Shown: positions 44,648 to 53,419, counted from the stretch's first letter. The stretch is 64,000 bases of DNA from Pseudomonas reactans (GCF_013385825.1 NZ_JACAPG010000010.1:1-64000); one strand, 5' to 3'. Program-made: numbers and translations. The notes: generated from the sequence alone by a model not told the origin.

Positions 44648-45857
44648 CGCGCAGGGCCTCCACCGGCTGCAAGCGTGAGGCCGACACCGCTGGGTAGATG
44701 CCGAAGAACAACCCCACCAGCAAGGTACTGCCCACCCCCAGCGGCAAGGCGGCCACCGCCAGCGCAAATTCCCAGCCTGACAGCCAGGCGTACAACCAGG
44801 CAGCGGTCATGCCCAGCACCGCGCCGCAGAGGGCGCCGACGGCGGTGAGGGTCACGGCTTCGAGCAGGAACAGGTTGCGGATATCCCGCTGGCGGGCGCC
44901 GAGGGCCATGCGGATGCCGATCTCGCGGCGACGCTCAGAGACGTTCATCAGCATCACGTTCATCACCCCCACACCACCGCCCACCAGTGAGATCGCGCCC
45001 AAAGCCAGCAGCAGGTAGGCGAATGTGCGGCTTTGCCGGGTCATGCCGTCGATCATTTGCTGGGGCACCTGGATGTCCACATCGTGGTCGGGGAGCTGGG
45101 GTTTCAGCGCGGCGGCCGCGTCTTGGGCGACGCGCTCCATGTCCTGGCCGGGAGCTGCACGAATGATCAGGTTGCCGATCTGTGGTGTTGCGTAGATGCG
45201 GCGCATGCCTTCGGCGGGAATGAACAGCGACTCATTGGCCTGTACGGGCATCAGCATCGCCCGTGGCTGGCTGCGCATTATGCCCACGATCAGGAACAGG
45301 TAGTCGTTGATGCGCACACGATCGCCTACTTGCAAGGGGTCGCCCGGCGCACTCAGTGACTGGGCCACTTGGTCACCGATCACGCCGTAGGTTTCGTTGG
45401 CATCGAAGCTCGACAGGAAACGTCCCCGTTGCACCACCAGGCGCATCGCGTCCTTGATGTCCGGTGTACTGCCCACGAAGTTGGCGTTGGCGGTACGGCC
45501 ATGGAACACGATGGGCCCGCTGAACAGTGTGAGCGCACCGATATGGGCTATGCCAGGCACCGTCTGGCGCATGGCGTCGAGGTCGAGGCGGGCGGGCATC
45601 GGCACAGTGCTGGCGCCCTTGGGGGGGAACTGAGCGATCAGGGTGTCGGTGCCCATGTCCTTGAAGATCATCGCTGCATCCACCGACGCGTTATGCCCGA
45701 TGTTGATCAGCGCCACCACCGACGAACTGCCGATCACAATCCCCAGCAAGGCCAGGATCGAGCGCTTGCCCAGGGTGCGCAGGCTGACGAACGCTTCATG
45801 CAGCAGTTGGCTGAGGTTCTGTTCAACCCGCAGGCTGCTCTTTACCCCCCCGATCAT
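44640..45857 (-). CDS. MacB-like ABC transporter permease without fused ATPase
   Basis: 405 aa. One N-terminal helix (SILALLGIVIGSSSVVALINIG), a large periplasmic MacB core domain, then three C-terminal FtsX-type helices (GGVGVMNVMLMNVSERRREIGIRMALGARQRDI). In E. coli MacB the ATPase is fused at the N-terminus. Here it is the separate upstream gene, overlapping by 4 bp. Confidence 0.9.
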   Translation of the reverse strand: MIGGVKSSLRVEQNLSQLLHEAFVSLRTLGKRSILALLGIVIGSSSVVALINIGHNASVDAAMIFKDMGTDTLIAQFPPKGASTVPMPARLDLDAMRQTVPGIAHIGALTLFSGPIVFHGRTANANFVGSTPDIKDAMRLVVQRGRFLSSFDANETYGVIGDQVAQSLSAPGDPLQVGDRVRINDYLFLIVGIMRSQPRAMLMPVQANESLFIPAEGMRRIYATPQIGNLIIRAAPGQDMERVAQDAAAALKPQLPDHDVDIQVPQQMIDGMTRQSRTFAYLLLALGAISLVGGGVGVMNVMLMNVSERRREIGIRMALGARQRDIRNLFLLEAVTLTAVGALCGAVLGMTAAWLYAWLSGWEFALAVAALPLGVGSTLLVGLFFGIYPAVSASRLQPVEALRDE

Positions 45858-46561
45858 GGGCGCCCGGCCTCCTGTACCACGCCATTGCGCACCAGGATCT
45901 TGCGGTCCAGGCGCTCGGCGATGTGGGGGTCGTGGGTGACGATGATCAGGGTGACTTGTTGTTCACGGTTCAGCGCCAGCAGCAGGTCCATGATGTCCTG
46001 GGCCGTGGTGCTGTCGAGGTTGCCGGTGGGCTCGTCTGCGAGGATCACCGAGGGCTTGCCTACCAACGCCCGCGCAATGGCGACCCGTTGGCGCTGGCCG
46101 CCGGACAGGTCGGCGGGGCGATGGTGGGCGCGGTCGGCCAGGCCGACTTGTTCGAGCATGCGCAGGGCTTGTTCCACCGACTCATGGCGCGACACGCCGC
46201 GATAACTCAGGGGCAGGGCGACATTGTCCAAGGCGCTGAGGCGTGGCAACAGGTTGAAGCTCTGGAACACAAAACCGATCTGCTGGTTGCGGATCGCCGC
46301 CAGTTCATCGGGCGTGGCGTTGAAGATATCGTGCCCGGCAAAGTGGTACTGGCCGCAGTTGGGCAGGTCCAGCAGGCCGAGGATATTGAGCAGCGTGCTT
46401 TTGCCGGAGCCGGAGGCGCCGAGGATGCCGCAGCTGTCGCCGCTGGCGATGCAGAGGCAGACATTATTGAGAATGGACAGGTGCTGACCGGCCAGCTGGT
46501 AGCTTTTGCCGATGCCGTGCAGGGAGATCAAGCCGGGTTGCGCGGGGGTATCTGTCATCAT
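45854..46561 (-). CDS. MacB/LolD-type ABC ATPase
   Basis: 235 aa. Walker A GASGSGKSTLLN, signature LSGGQRQRVAIARAL, Walker B VILADEPTGNLD. It powers the MacB-like permease encoded next. First gene of the four-gene efflux operon. Confidence 0.93.
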   Translation of the reverse strand: MMTDTPAQPGLISLHGIGKSYQLAGQHLSILNNVCLCIASGDSCGILGASGSGKSTLLNILGLLDLPNCGQYHFAGHDIFNATPDELAAIRNQQIGFVFQSFNLLPRLSALDNVALPLSYRGVSRHESVEQALRMLEQVGLADRAHHRPADLSGGQRQRVAIARALVGKPSVILADEPTGNLDSTTAQDIMDLLLALNREQQVTLIIVTHDPHIAERLDRKILVRNGVVQEAGRP

Positions 46562-46921
46562 GACTACGCCTTCAGTCTCGACGGTGCTGCCATGCCCCCT
46601 TGGTAAAGCCTTGTAACAAGTTCGGGAGCTGCCTGGTACGCGTCACGGACTGGTTTTATTTCTTGTTTTTAAAATATTGTTTGAATACTAACCGTGTTCC
46701 AGCCGCTTCGCCAGCCATGGATATAGAGCGGTTTCACCCTTTGAAACGATTGCTCCCCAGGCAGCGGGAGCCTGCTAAAAAAACGTTCGACTAACCTTTG
46801 CACGCCCGTCTGCAAAGGCTTTCGGTTATATGGCGGTGTGTCACTACTTGCTTTCGGACGGTCGGCCCGGTATAAAAAATCAAATTATTTTTTAAAACAA
46901 TATTTCCCACGTGGAACTTCT
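46562..46921. promoter_or_regulatory. Divergent control region of the efflux operon and TetR gene
   Basis: 360 bp without a gene. For the TetR gene, TTGCTT (46848-46853) and TATAAA (46871-46876) are separated by 17 bp. The 11-mer AAACAATATTT occurs twice, each copy facing its gene: on the minus strand at 46672-46682 (efflux side) and on the plus strand at 46895-46905 (TetR side). A perfect 8-bp inverted repeat CCTTTGCA...TGCAAAGG lies at 46795-46818. The region is visibly A/T-richer than its surroundings. Confidence 0.65.
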
Positions 46922-47680
46922 ATGGTCGCGAAGAAAGTCAGCGCTCCAAACATTACCAAGACTCGATTGCTGGATGCGACAGAGGCTCTCTTCATCAAGT
47001 ATGGCTACGACGCCGTTCTGCTCCGGCAGATTACCGAGCGTGCCCAGGTAAACCTGGCTGCGGTGAACTACCACTTCGGGGACAAGGACTCCCTGATGCA
47101 GACCCTGCTCAAGCAGCGCCTCGAACCGCTCAACGAGCAGCGTCTGGAACTGCTCGCGCGCTGTGAGGCCGAGTCCGACGGCCCTCTGGACTGCGACACC
47201 TTGCTCGGCGTGCTGTTTGCCCCGGCCATGGGCCTGGAGCGCAGCGACCCGGCCAGCGCCAGTGGGGAAGGGCGTTCATTCATCCGTTTCCTGGGGCGGG
47301 TGTACAGCGACACGTCGCCGTTTATCCAGGAATACCTCAAGGTGCATTACCAGCCGGTGTTCCAGCGTTTCTTCGAAGCCTTTGCCCTGGCCTTGCCGGA
47401 CCTGCCGCGCAATGAACTGGGCGTGCGCCTGCAATTTGCCCTCAAGGCGATTTCGGGGGTGATGGCCGGCACCGAACTGCGCCTGCTGATGAACTCCATG
47501 AGCCTGGGCCGCCCGGCCACGGATGCCGAGGTGATGGCCAAGTTGATCACTCTGGTGTCGGCGGCGATTCGCGTGCCGCAGCAAAGCCCCGAAGCGGAAC
47601 ATGCCTTGGCCAAGGTGTTGGATACCCAGCGCGCGATTCGTGAGCAATCTGCCGCGCCAGCGAGCAAGGCAGCCCGTTGA
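46922..47680 (+). CDS. TetR-family transcriptional regulator
   Basis: 252 aa from the ATG at 46922; an in-frame start at 46838 lies upstream of the recognised promoter and was rejected. TetR helix-turn-helix ITERAQVNLAAVNYHFGDKDSLM, about residues 35-60. The C-terminal ligand domain contains a TetR_C segment found in CerR/PsrA-like proteins. Likely represses the divergent efflux operon and itself. Confidence 0.9.
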   Translation: MVAKKVSAPNITKTRLLDATEALFIKYGYDAVLLRQITERAQVNLAAVNYHFGDKDSLMQTLLKQRLEPLNEQRLELLARCEAESDGPLDCDTLLGVLFAPAMGLERSDPASASGEGRSFIRFLGRVYSDTSPFIQEYLKVHYQPVFQRFFEAFALALPDLPRNELGVRLQFALKAISGVMAGTELRLLMNSMSLGRPATDAEVMAKLITLVSAAIRVPQQSPEAEHALAKVLDTQRAIREQSAAPASKAAR

Positions 47681-47694
47681 CTCAATTCCCAGGC

Positions 47695-47723
47695 AAAAAA
47701 AAGCCCGCTGGGGCGGCGGGCTT
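47695..47723 (-). terminator. Rho-independent terminator on the minus strand
   Basis: Stem AAGCCCGC/GCGGGCTT (47701-47708 and 47716-47723) with a 7-nt loop, followed on the minus strand by eight T residues. It lies about 140 bp beyond the FUSC stop and also faces the end of the TetR gene. Confidence 0.8.
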
Positions 47724-47863
47724 GATATGCAACATTTGTAACGGATGAGGCTTCACACTACGTCCCTGGATGTGAATAAAACGTGAAAACTTTGTAAGGC
47801 AAAGTGTGAAATTCTTGAAATCTGTAAACGCGTCGGAATTATCCTTTTTTTTGCTCAGCGGAT

Positions 47864-48931
47864 TCAGATTTTCCAGTGCCCGGCGCTCTTGGCCAATCGC
47901 TGACGCATTGCATCCACGTTCTGTGCCAGTTGCAATGTCAGCAATCGATAGCCATCCAGCGCGCTATACACCGGTACGTCCAGCGCCGGTTCAGCGCCGG
48001 TATGACTTGGCCGCTCCAACCGCTCTGTCACCCCCGACTTCAACGCCCGCGCCATCCCTACCAACTGCACGCGAATCTGCCGATGCTCGGCCTTCAACAT
48101 CATCTGCATGCGCGACATCGCCTGCTCATCGCGCGGATCCGGTCGGGTATTGCCAAGAATCTCCAGGGTGCTGATGCACAGGCGCAGGTGTCGTTGGATC
48201 GCGTCCAACTCCGTCATGGAAATCCGCACTTCCTTTGACACGGACGGCATCAGCGAACGCAGTTGCACCATCGACGCATTCAAGCGATTGAGCTGTTTGA
48301 GGTGTTCATCATCGGTCACCGACTGGCCACTGATGATCCGGCTATAAATAGCGGCGCAATCGCGCAATGCACTGGCCAGGTTGTAACGCCACGAATACAC
48401 GGCGTACAGCGGCAGGGCGAAGGAAAAGGCCAGCGCCAGCACGATACCGATCAGGATATCCACGGTGCGCCACAATCCGTCCGATACCGGGTTGTCACCA
48501 TGCCCGGCGACGATAAACACCGTGATCGCCGACAGCAGCGCGATATAGCCGCCCTTGCCAATGGCGTGATAGGAAAAGAACCCGCACACCACCGACATCA
48601 GCAGATAGGTCAGCAACGGCTGGCCCAGCCATGCCTGTTGCAGCACCAGCAGCAAACCGACGCTGGCGCCGATCAAGGTGCCATAGGCGCGTTCCACCGC
48701 TTTTTTGCCGATATTGCCGTGGTGCTGCAAACCGCCAATCACGATCAGCATGGTCACCGACGCCCACTCACCGTGAGGCAGGTTGATGCCGGTGGTCAGC
48801 AGGATCGTCGCCAGCAAGCCGATGGACACGCGCACGGCGTGGATCAGCTTGGCATGGCGATAGCGGCGGTACGGGTCGAGCAGTGGGCGCAACAGGCGCC
48901 GGGCAAACACAGGCAGATGCAGGTTTATCAA
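47864..48931 (-). CDS. FUSC-family inner-membrane protein
   Basis: 355 aa. Six membrane helices in the first half (VSIGLLATILLTTGINLPHGEWASVTMLIVIGG) and a cytoplasmic helical C-terminal half. Resembles YccS/AaeB-type fusaric-acid-resistance proteins but is half their usual length: one channel repeat plus tail. 14 bp after gapN on the same strand, so probably co-transcribed. Substrate unknown. Confidence 0.85.
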   Translation of the reverse strand: MINLHLPVFARRLLRPLLDPYRRYRHAKLIHAVRVSIGLLATILLTTGINLPHGEWASVTMLIVIGGLQHHGNIGKKAVERAYGTLIGASVGLLLVLQQAWLGQPLLTYLLMSVVCGFFSYHAIGKGGYIALLSAITVFIVAGHGDNPVSDGLWRTVDILIGIVLALAFSFALPLYAVYSWRYNLASALRDCAAIYSRIISGQSVTDDEHLKQLNRLNASMVQLRSLMPSVSKEVRISMTELDAIQRHLRLCISTLEILGNTRPDPRDEQAMSRMQMMLKAEHRQIRVQLVGMARALKSGVTERLERPSHTGAEPALDVPVYSALDGYRLLTLQLAQNVDAMRQRLAKSAGHWKI

Positions 48932-48945
48932 CGACGAATCGTCCT

Positions 48946-50562
48946 CTAGAAAATGTAATCGGTGGTCAGGAAGCTTGAATCGCGGTTGCGCAATATGTCG
49001 CTGACCAGCGCCTTGTTGCTCTCCTGGAACTTGGTCGCCACCAGCGTGCGGATCGAGAACACGCGCAAGGCGTCATGCACCGACAGCGTGCCCTCGGCCG
49101 AGTTCTTGCGACCGTTGAACGGGAACGTGTCCGGGCCGCGCTGGCACTGGGCGTTGATATTTATCCGGCCGACCTGGTTGGCGAAGGTGTCCACCAGGCG
49201 CCCGACTTGCACGGCGTTGGTGCCGAAAATGCTCAACTGTTGGCCGAAATCGGAATCGAGCACGTAGTCGATCACCGTCTCCAGGTCGCGGTAGGGCACG
49301 ATCGGCACCACCGGGCCGAACTGCTCTTCGTGGTACACGCGCATCTGCGGGTTCACCGGGTACAGCACCGCCGGGTAAAAGAACGATCCACGGCTTTCAG
49401 CGCCATGCTCATTCACCACCTTGGCACCGTGTTGCGCGGCGTCAGCCACCAGGCCGTTGAGGTAATCCACCTTGCCCACTTCGGGCAATGGCGTCAGCGC
49501 CACGCCGTCTTCCCACGGCATGCCGGGTTTGAGCGTGGACAGCTTCTGGTTGAATTTCTCGATAAAACTATCGACCACATCCTCATGCACAAACAGGATT
49601 TTCAACGCGGTGCAGCGTTGGCCGTTGAACGACAACGAGCCAGTGAGCGCTTCGCTAACGGCATTGTCCAGGTCGACTTCAGGTAGCACGATGCCGGGAT
49701 TTTTTGCGTCCAGGCCCAACGCGGCACGTAGGCGATGCGGCTTGGGATGCAGTTTCTTCAAGTCACTGGCGGCTTTATTGGTGCCGATAAACGCGAAGAT
49801 ATCGATCTTGCCGCTGGCCATCAGCGCGCTGACGGTTTCGCGGCCGCTGCCGTAGATCACATTGATCACCCCGGCCGGGAAGCTGTCGCGGAACGCTTCC
49901 AGCAGTGGTCGGATCAATAGCACGCCCAGCTTGGCCGGCTTGAACACCACGGTGTTGCCCATGATCAACGCCGGGATCAGCGTGGTGAAGGTTTCGTTCA
50001 GCGGGTAGTTATAGGGGCCCATGCACAACGCCACACCCAGCGGCACGCGACGGATCTGGCCGAGCGTGTCCTGTTCCAGTTCGAAGCGGCTGGAGCGGCG
50101 GTCGAGTTCCTTGAGAGCATTGATGGTGTCGGTGATGTAGTCGCAGGTGCGGTCGAATTCTTTCTGCGAGTCCTTGAGGTTCTTGCCGATTTCCCACATC
50201 AGCAGCTTGACCACCGCGTCGCGCTGTTCACGCATGCGCCGTAGAAAGGCTTCGACGTGCTGGATACGTTCGGCCACGCGCATCGTCGGCCATTCACCCT
50301 GACCACGGTCATAGGCACGCACGGCGGCATCCAGAGCGGTGAGGGCGGTGTCGGCGTCCAGCAGCGGTGTGCTGCCGATATGCACACGTTCGTCGCCAAA
50401 CTGCACTGGGCTTTGCACCTTGGCCAATGGGCCGTTCCACACCTGCAACTGGCCATCGACCAGATAATCACGCTGTTCAATGGGCGCTCCGAGCTGGAAT
50501 GGCTCGGGAATCTCGGCGGCGGAGGCGGGAAACAGCTGGGTGAGCAGGTTGCTGGTGGTCAT
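48946..50562 (-). CDS. gapN: NADP-dependent glyceraldehyde-3-phosphate dehydrogenase-like aldehyde dehydrogenase
   Basis: 538 aa from the ATG at 50562; an upstream in-frame start is less likely. Aldehyde dehydrogenase superfamily with catalytic Cys in FNGQRCTALK and cofactor motif PYNYPLNETFTTLIPALIMGNTVVFKPAK. At the position of the general-base Glu of the usual ELGGK motif it reads GLDAK, so the Glu is replaced by Gly. I recall this variant in the pseudomonad GapN group. Expected to oxidise glyceraldehyde-3-phosphate or a similar aldehyde with NADP+. Confidence 0.82.
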   Translation of the reverse strand: MTTSNLLTQLFPASAAEIPEPFQLGAPIEQRDYLVDGQLQVWNGPLAKVQSPVQFGDERVHIGSTPLLDADTALTALDAAVRAYDRGQGEWPTMRVAERIQHVEAFLRRMREQRDAVVKLLMWEIGKNLKDSQKEFDRTCDYITDTINALKELDRRSSRFELEQDTLGQIRRVPLGVALCMGPYNYPLNETFTTLIPALIMGNTVVFKPAKLGVLLIRPLLEAFRDSFPAGVINVIYGSGRETVSALMASGKIDIFAFIGTNKAASDLKKLHPKPHRLRAALGLDAKNPGIVLPEVDLDNAVSEALTGSLSFNGQRCTALKILFVHEDVVDSFIEKFNQKLSTLKPGMPWEDGVALTPLPEVGKVDYLNGLVADAAQHGAKVVNEHGAESRGSFFYPAVLYPVNPQMRVYHEEQFGPVVPIVPYRDLETVIDYVLDSDFGQQLSIFGTNAVQVGRLVDTFANQVGRININAQCQRGPDTFPFNGRKNSAEGTLSVHDALRVFSIRTLVATKFQESNKALVSDILRNRDSSFLTTDYIF

Positions 50563-50700
50563 GTCGCTACCCCTGGAATAGTTGCAAAACATGACTAGAG
50601 AGTCACCCAACAACAGGCTCTATGGCAAGGCTTGCGCGCTTTCTTGTACGCAGCACTGCGCCTGCCGGTTAAACTGCGCGGCTTTTCAGAAGGAGTTCAC

Positions 50701-51561
50701 ATGAGTCAGTACCAGCCGGGCATTCTTGCCGCACCGGTGCCATTGCAGGCACGCCATCTGTTCTTTGCCGTGGATTCACTGGCAGCCGTGCCCGCTGCGT
50801 TGGACGCGCTGGTGCAGTTGACCGACTCGGCGGCGGTGGTCGGTTTTGGCGAGCCGCTGGTCAAAGCCTTGGGCGCCCGGATTGAAGGCCTGCGCACATT
50901 CCCCACCGTCAGCGGGCCGGGCGCACATAACCCGTCAACCCAACAGGCGCTGTGGGTATGGCTGCACGGCGTGGATCGCGGTGAATTGCTGCTGCGCAGC
51001 CGTGCCTTCGAGAAGGCCCTGGCCCCGGCGTTCCGCCTGGTGCAGATGACCGAAGGCTTCCGCTACAAGACCGGCTTCGACCTCACCGACTACGAAGACG
51101 GCACCGAGAACCCCCACGACGACGCAGCCGTTGAAGCGGCCCTGACCGACAGCGGCGCCAGCTTTGCCGCGATCCAGCAGTGGCAGCACGACCTCGACGG
51201 TTTCGCCGCCTTGCCTGCGCAAGAGCGCGACCACATCATCGGCCGTCGTCATGGCGACAACGAAGAACTCGACGACGCTCCCGAGTCCGCCCACACCAAA
51301 CGCACCGCCCAGGAAAGCTTCACCCCGGAAGCCTTCGTGGTGCGCCGTTCGATGCCATGGGCCGAGAACGGCCAGGCGGGGTTGATGTTCCTCGCGTTCG
51401 GCCACTCCTTCGATGCATTCGAAGCGCAACTGCGCCGCATGAGCGGGCTGGAAGATGGGATTGTCGATGGCCTGTACCGTATCAGCGCACCGTTGACCGG
51501 CGGTTACTACTGGTGCCCGCCGATCAAGGATGGGCACCTGGACCTGAGCGCGCTGGCTTAG
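50701..51561 (+). CDS. DyP-type heme peroxidase
   Basis: 286 aa from the ATG at 50701 (AAGGAG upstream). Signature GXXDG region YEDGTENP with catalytic Asp, proximal heme His in [11 protein letters not shown], and distal Arg in VVRRSMPW. B-type DyP, no signal peptide, cytoplasmic. Oxidises dyes or phenolics with peroxide. Its stop overlaps the convergent sodC end by 4 bp. Confidence 0.92.
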   Translation: MSQYQPGILAAPVPLQARHLFFAVDSLAAVPAALDALVQLTDSAAVVGFGEPLVKALGARIEGLRTFPTVSGPGAHNPSTQQALWVWLHGVDRGELLLRSRAFEKALAPAFRLVQMTEGFRYKTGFDLTDYEDGTENPHDDAAVEAALTDSGASFAAIQQWQHDLDGFAALPAQERDHIIGRRHGDNEELDDAPESAHTKRTAQESFTPEAFVVRRSMPWAENGQAGLMFLAFGHSFDAFEAQLRRMSGLEDGIVDGLYRISAPLTGGYYWCPPIKDGHLDLSALA

Positions 51562-52079
51562 ATCACGCCGCACACCAGCCGCTCACCGCCACCGCCCAAT
51601 GGCTTGGGCATGTCGGAATGGTTGTCGCCGCCGGCATGGATCATCAGCGCGTGGCCTTTGATCTGCGCCAGGCTTTTCAAGCGGGGCGCCAGCACCGGGT
51701 TGTTCGAGGTGCCGTCCATGTTCACGTACAGAGCCGGCAGGTCACCCAGGTGGCCGTCGGCGTAAGGGCCCAGGTGCTTGCCGGTCTTCTCCGGGTCGAA
51801 GTGCCCGCCGGCGGCCAGCGCCGCGACTTTCACGCCGTCTTTCACACCGGCTTCACAGCTGCCGTTTTCATGGATATGAAAGCCATGCACGCCCATTGGC
51901 AGGGATTTTAGATCCGGGGTGAAGATCAAGCCATAGGCTGACTCACTGATGGTGATGCTACCGACGGGCTGTGGCGCGCCATCGGCACTTACCAGGTTGA
52001 CCGGGACTTGCAACGAAGCCGCCTGGGCGGAGCCGACCGCGAAGACACTGAGCAGGCCAAGCAGAAGAGAGCGATTCAT
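51558..52079 (-). CDS. sodC: Periplasmic Cu/Zn superoxide dismutase
   Basis: 173 aa. Signal peptide ends at SAQA|AS. Copper and zinc ligands: [18 protein letters not shown] and [11 protein letters not shown], with the terminal Cys of LVCGVI for the disulfide. Detoxifies superoxide in the periplasm. It flanks the T3SS-associated region and is the last clearly core-type gene before it. Confidence 0.95.
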   Translation of the reverse strand: MNRSLLLGLLSVFAVGSAQAASLQVPVNLVSADGAPQPVGSITISESAYGLIFTPDLKSLPMGVHGFHIHENGSCEAGVKDGVKVAALAAGGHFDPEKTGKHLGPYADGHLGDLPALYVNMDGTSNNPVLAPRLKSLAQIKGHALMIHAGGDNHSDMPKPLGGGGERLVCGVI

Positions 52080-52147
52080 AAAAACGTTCCTGAAGGTTAT
52101 GGGTGTTGGGCAGTTTCAGGAATAACAACGATTGGGCTGCGCCAAAC

Positions 52148-52182
52148 ATTCCGTTGGAAAAAACATATTTTTCCAACGGAAT
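52148..52182. promoter_or_regulatory. 15-bp perfect inverted repeat between sodC and the winged-helix gene
   Basis: ATTCCGTTGGAAAAA (52148-52162) and its exact complement (52168-52182) with a 5-nt loop. It lies 13 bp after the stop of the minus-strand regulator and about 70 bp before sodC. It could act as a terminator for the regulator or a processing/operator site for sodC; the T-run is inside the stem, unlike a standard terminator. Confidence 0.6.
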
Positions 52183-52194
52183 AACCTTGGGCCA

Positions 52195-52665
52195 TCAACT
52201 GTTCTGCATACCTATCTGTGCAAACAGCGGTGCCATCCCCGCGCCGCGACAATGGCGGCAGCCGTACACACCCAGCACCACCGGCTCCTTCACCAGCGGT
52301 TTCGGCGCCCGTTCGAACCAGGTCGGCGCCACAAAGCGGTAACCCAGACCGGGTGCCGTGGCGATGTACAGCGCGTCATCGTCACCAAGGGTGCGGCGCA
52401 GCGTCTTGATCTGTGTGCGCAGGTTGCATTCCTCCACCACCAGTTTCGGCCAGGCGATGTCGAGCAGTTCGGCTTTTTTCAGCAGTTCGCCAGGCCGCGA
52501 GGCGAGGGCGATCAGCAGTGTCAGGGCGCGGCTGCCCAGGTTCACGGGTCGCCCGTGCTTGAGCAGTTGATGGCGCTTGGGGAGCAGTCGATAAGGGCCG
52601 AAGTGAATCTCAGCGCAGCCGTCGTTTTCGAGGAGCGTTGTGGGTGAATAATTCATGTCGGTCAT
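52195..52665 (-). CDS. Stand-alone winged-helix regulator (OmpR/CadC/HilA-type DNA-binding domain)
   Basis: 156 aa from the ATG at 52665 (AGGTGA upstream). A single Trans_reg_C winged helix spans about residues 20-115: NLGSRALTLLIALASRPGELL, the recognition helix in VEECNLRTQIKTLRRTLG and wing YIATAPGLGYRFV. No receiver domain or membrane segment. HilA-type proteins with this domain activate T3SS genes in Salmonella. This one is encoded divergently from the T3SS cluster and is the obvious candidate regulator. The C-terminal 40 residues include CRHCRG and are unexplained. Confidence 0.8.
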   Translation of the reverse strand: MTDMNYSPTTLLENDGCAEIHFGPYRLLPKRHQLLKHGRPVNLGSRALTLLIALASRPGELLKKAELLDIAWPKLVVEECNLRTQIKTLRRTLGDDDALYIATAPGLGYRFVAPTWFERAPKPLVKEPVVLGVYGCRHCRGAGMAPLFAQIGMQNS

Positions 52666-53257
52666 AGATCACCTGGAAGTTTTATATATAGCCGGCCCGC
52701 GAACTAGTCCTTTGGTTATTAGTGCAGTTGCACTAACGGGCGCGGAGGAAAGTTGCTCTCCAAGCAATAAGGCTGCTGGAGAGGAGCTATCAAACGTGAT
52801 GATTAAGTCGCCGTTGTTACAAATTGAAATATCTGGGAAGTTGGGCAAAAGGCTATTAGCGAGAAATGTGAAGTCGTCGCGAAAATAAATGCCAAGCCGT
52901 GCCGTGCAGATCGTTTATATCCCGCCTTATTGTTCAAATTCATTCTGCTCTCGGTTGTCAGGTCCGCGTAAATCGAGGGCTGCAGCGTGTCTTGAGTTTT
53001 TTCAGAAAGTTCCGTGACCCAAAAGGGATGAGTTTTTCTCAACGCCAGGTTGAGCAAAACCTTTCACAGCACCTGTGCGGAACGTTTCACAAGCTTTCAC
53101 AGCGAAGGCGTTTTGATCGTGAGTAGTATGGAACCCATGCAAACCGACGGCAGTTCGAAGGCTCACTGTCTGACGTTTTGGGCATTCACCGGTTTGCATA
53201 CTTTCAGCTTGCTGTTGCGCAACTGAATAACTTCCCTATCGATGCAAGGAGATGAAC
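52666..53257. promoter_or_regulatory. Control region between the winged-helix gene and the T3SS cluster
   Basis: 592 bp, clearly A/T-richer than neighbours, no convincing gene. It contains palindrome TTAGTGCA-GT-TGCACTAA (52719-52736); inverted repeat CTCTCCA/TGGAGAG (52756-52783); three direct TTTCACA repeats (53062, 53085, 53095) followed by -10-like TAGTAT (53124-53129); and a 10-bp inverted repeat ATGCAAACCG/CGGTTTGCAT (53137-53199). No HrpL box (GGAAC-N16-CCAC) was found. Confidence 0.6.
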
Positions 53258-53419
53258 ATGGCTGATGTCCCACCAGTAAAAGCAGGCGGCGCCGACGACG
53301 CTATCGCGAAGATGGAAGCGACCTTCAACATGGCTATCGAGAAGTCGGCCAAGATCACCGAAATCAGCACCGCGAAAAAAGCGGAGCTCGACGCCACCAA
53401 ACAGCGTCCGCAGAACTGA
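53258..53419 (+). CDS. Small T3SS-associated protein (candidate needle/pilus or early substrate)
   Basis: 53 aa, MADVPPVKAGG...RPQN. Strong ribosome site AAGGAG 8 nt before the ATG. After a flexible start, residues 13-48 form one amphipathic helix (AIAKMEATFNMAIEKSAKIT). No signal peptide. First gene of the T3SS cluster, before the SctD-like gene. In rhizobia the NopA/NopC small secreted proteins precede the y4yQ (SctD), rhcV and y4yS genes. Assignment is positional; the sequence itself is not recognised. Confidence 0.65.
   Translation: MADVPPVKAGGADDAIAKMEATFNMAIEKSAKITEISTAKKAELDATKQRPQN

Noticed and set aside
52655-52888. 77-aa plus-strand frame upstream of the T3SS
   Set aside because: It overlaps the start of the winged-helix gene, has no good ribosome site and crosses the palindromes; not convincing as a gene.
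53125-53160. HrpL-type hrp box (GGAACC at 53130)
   Set aside because: No CCAC motif at the required distance; the cluster is of rhizobial type, which does not need HrpL.
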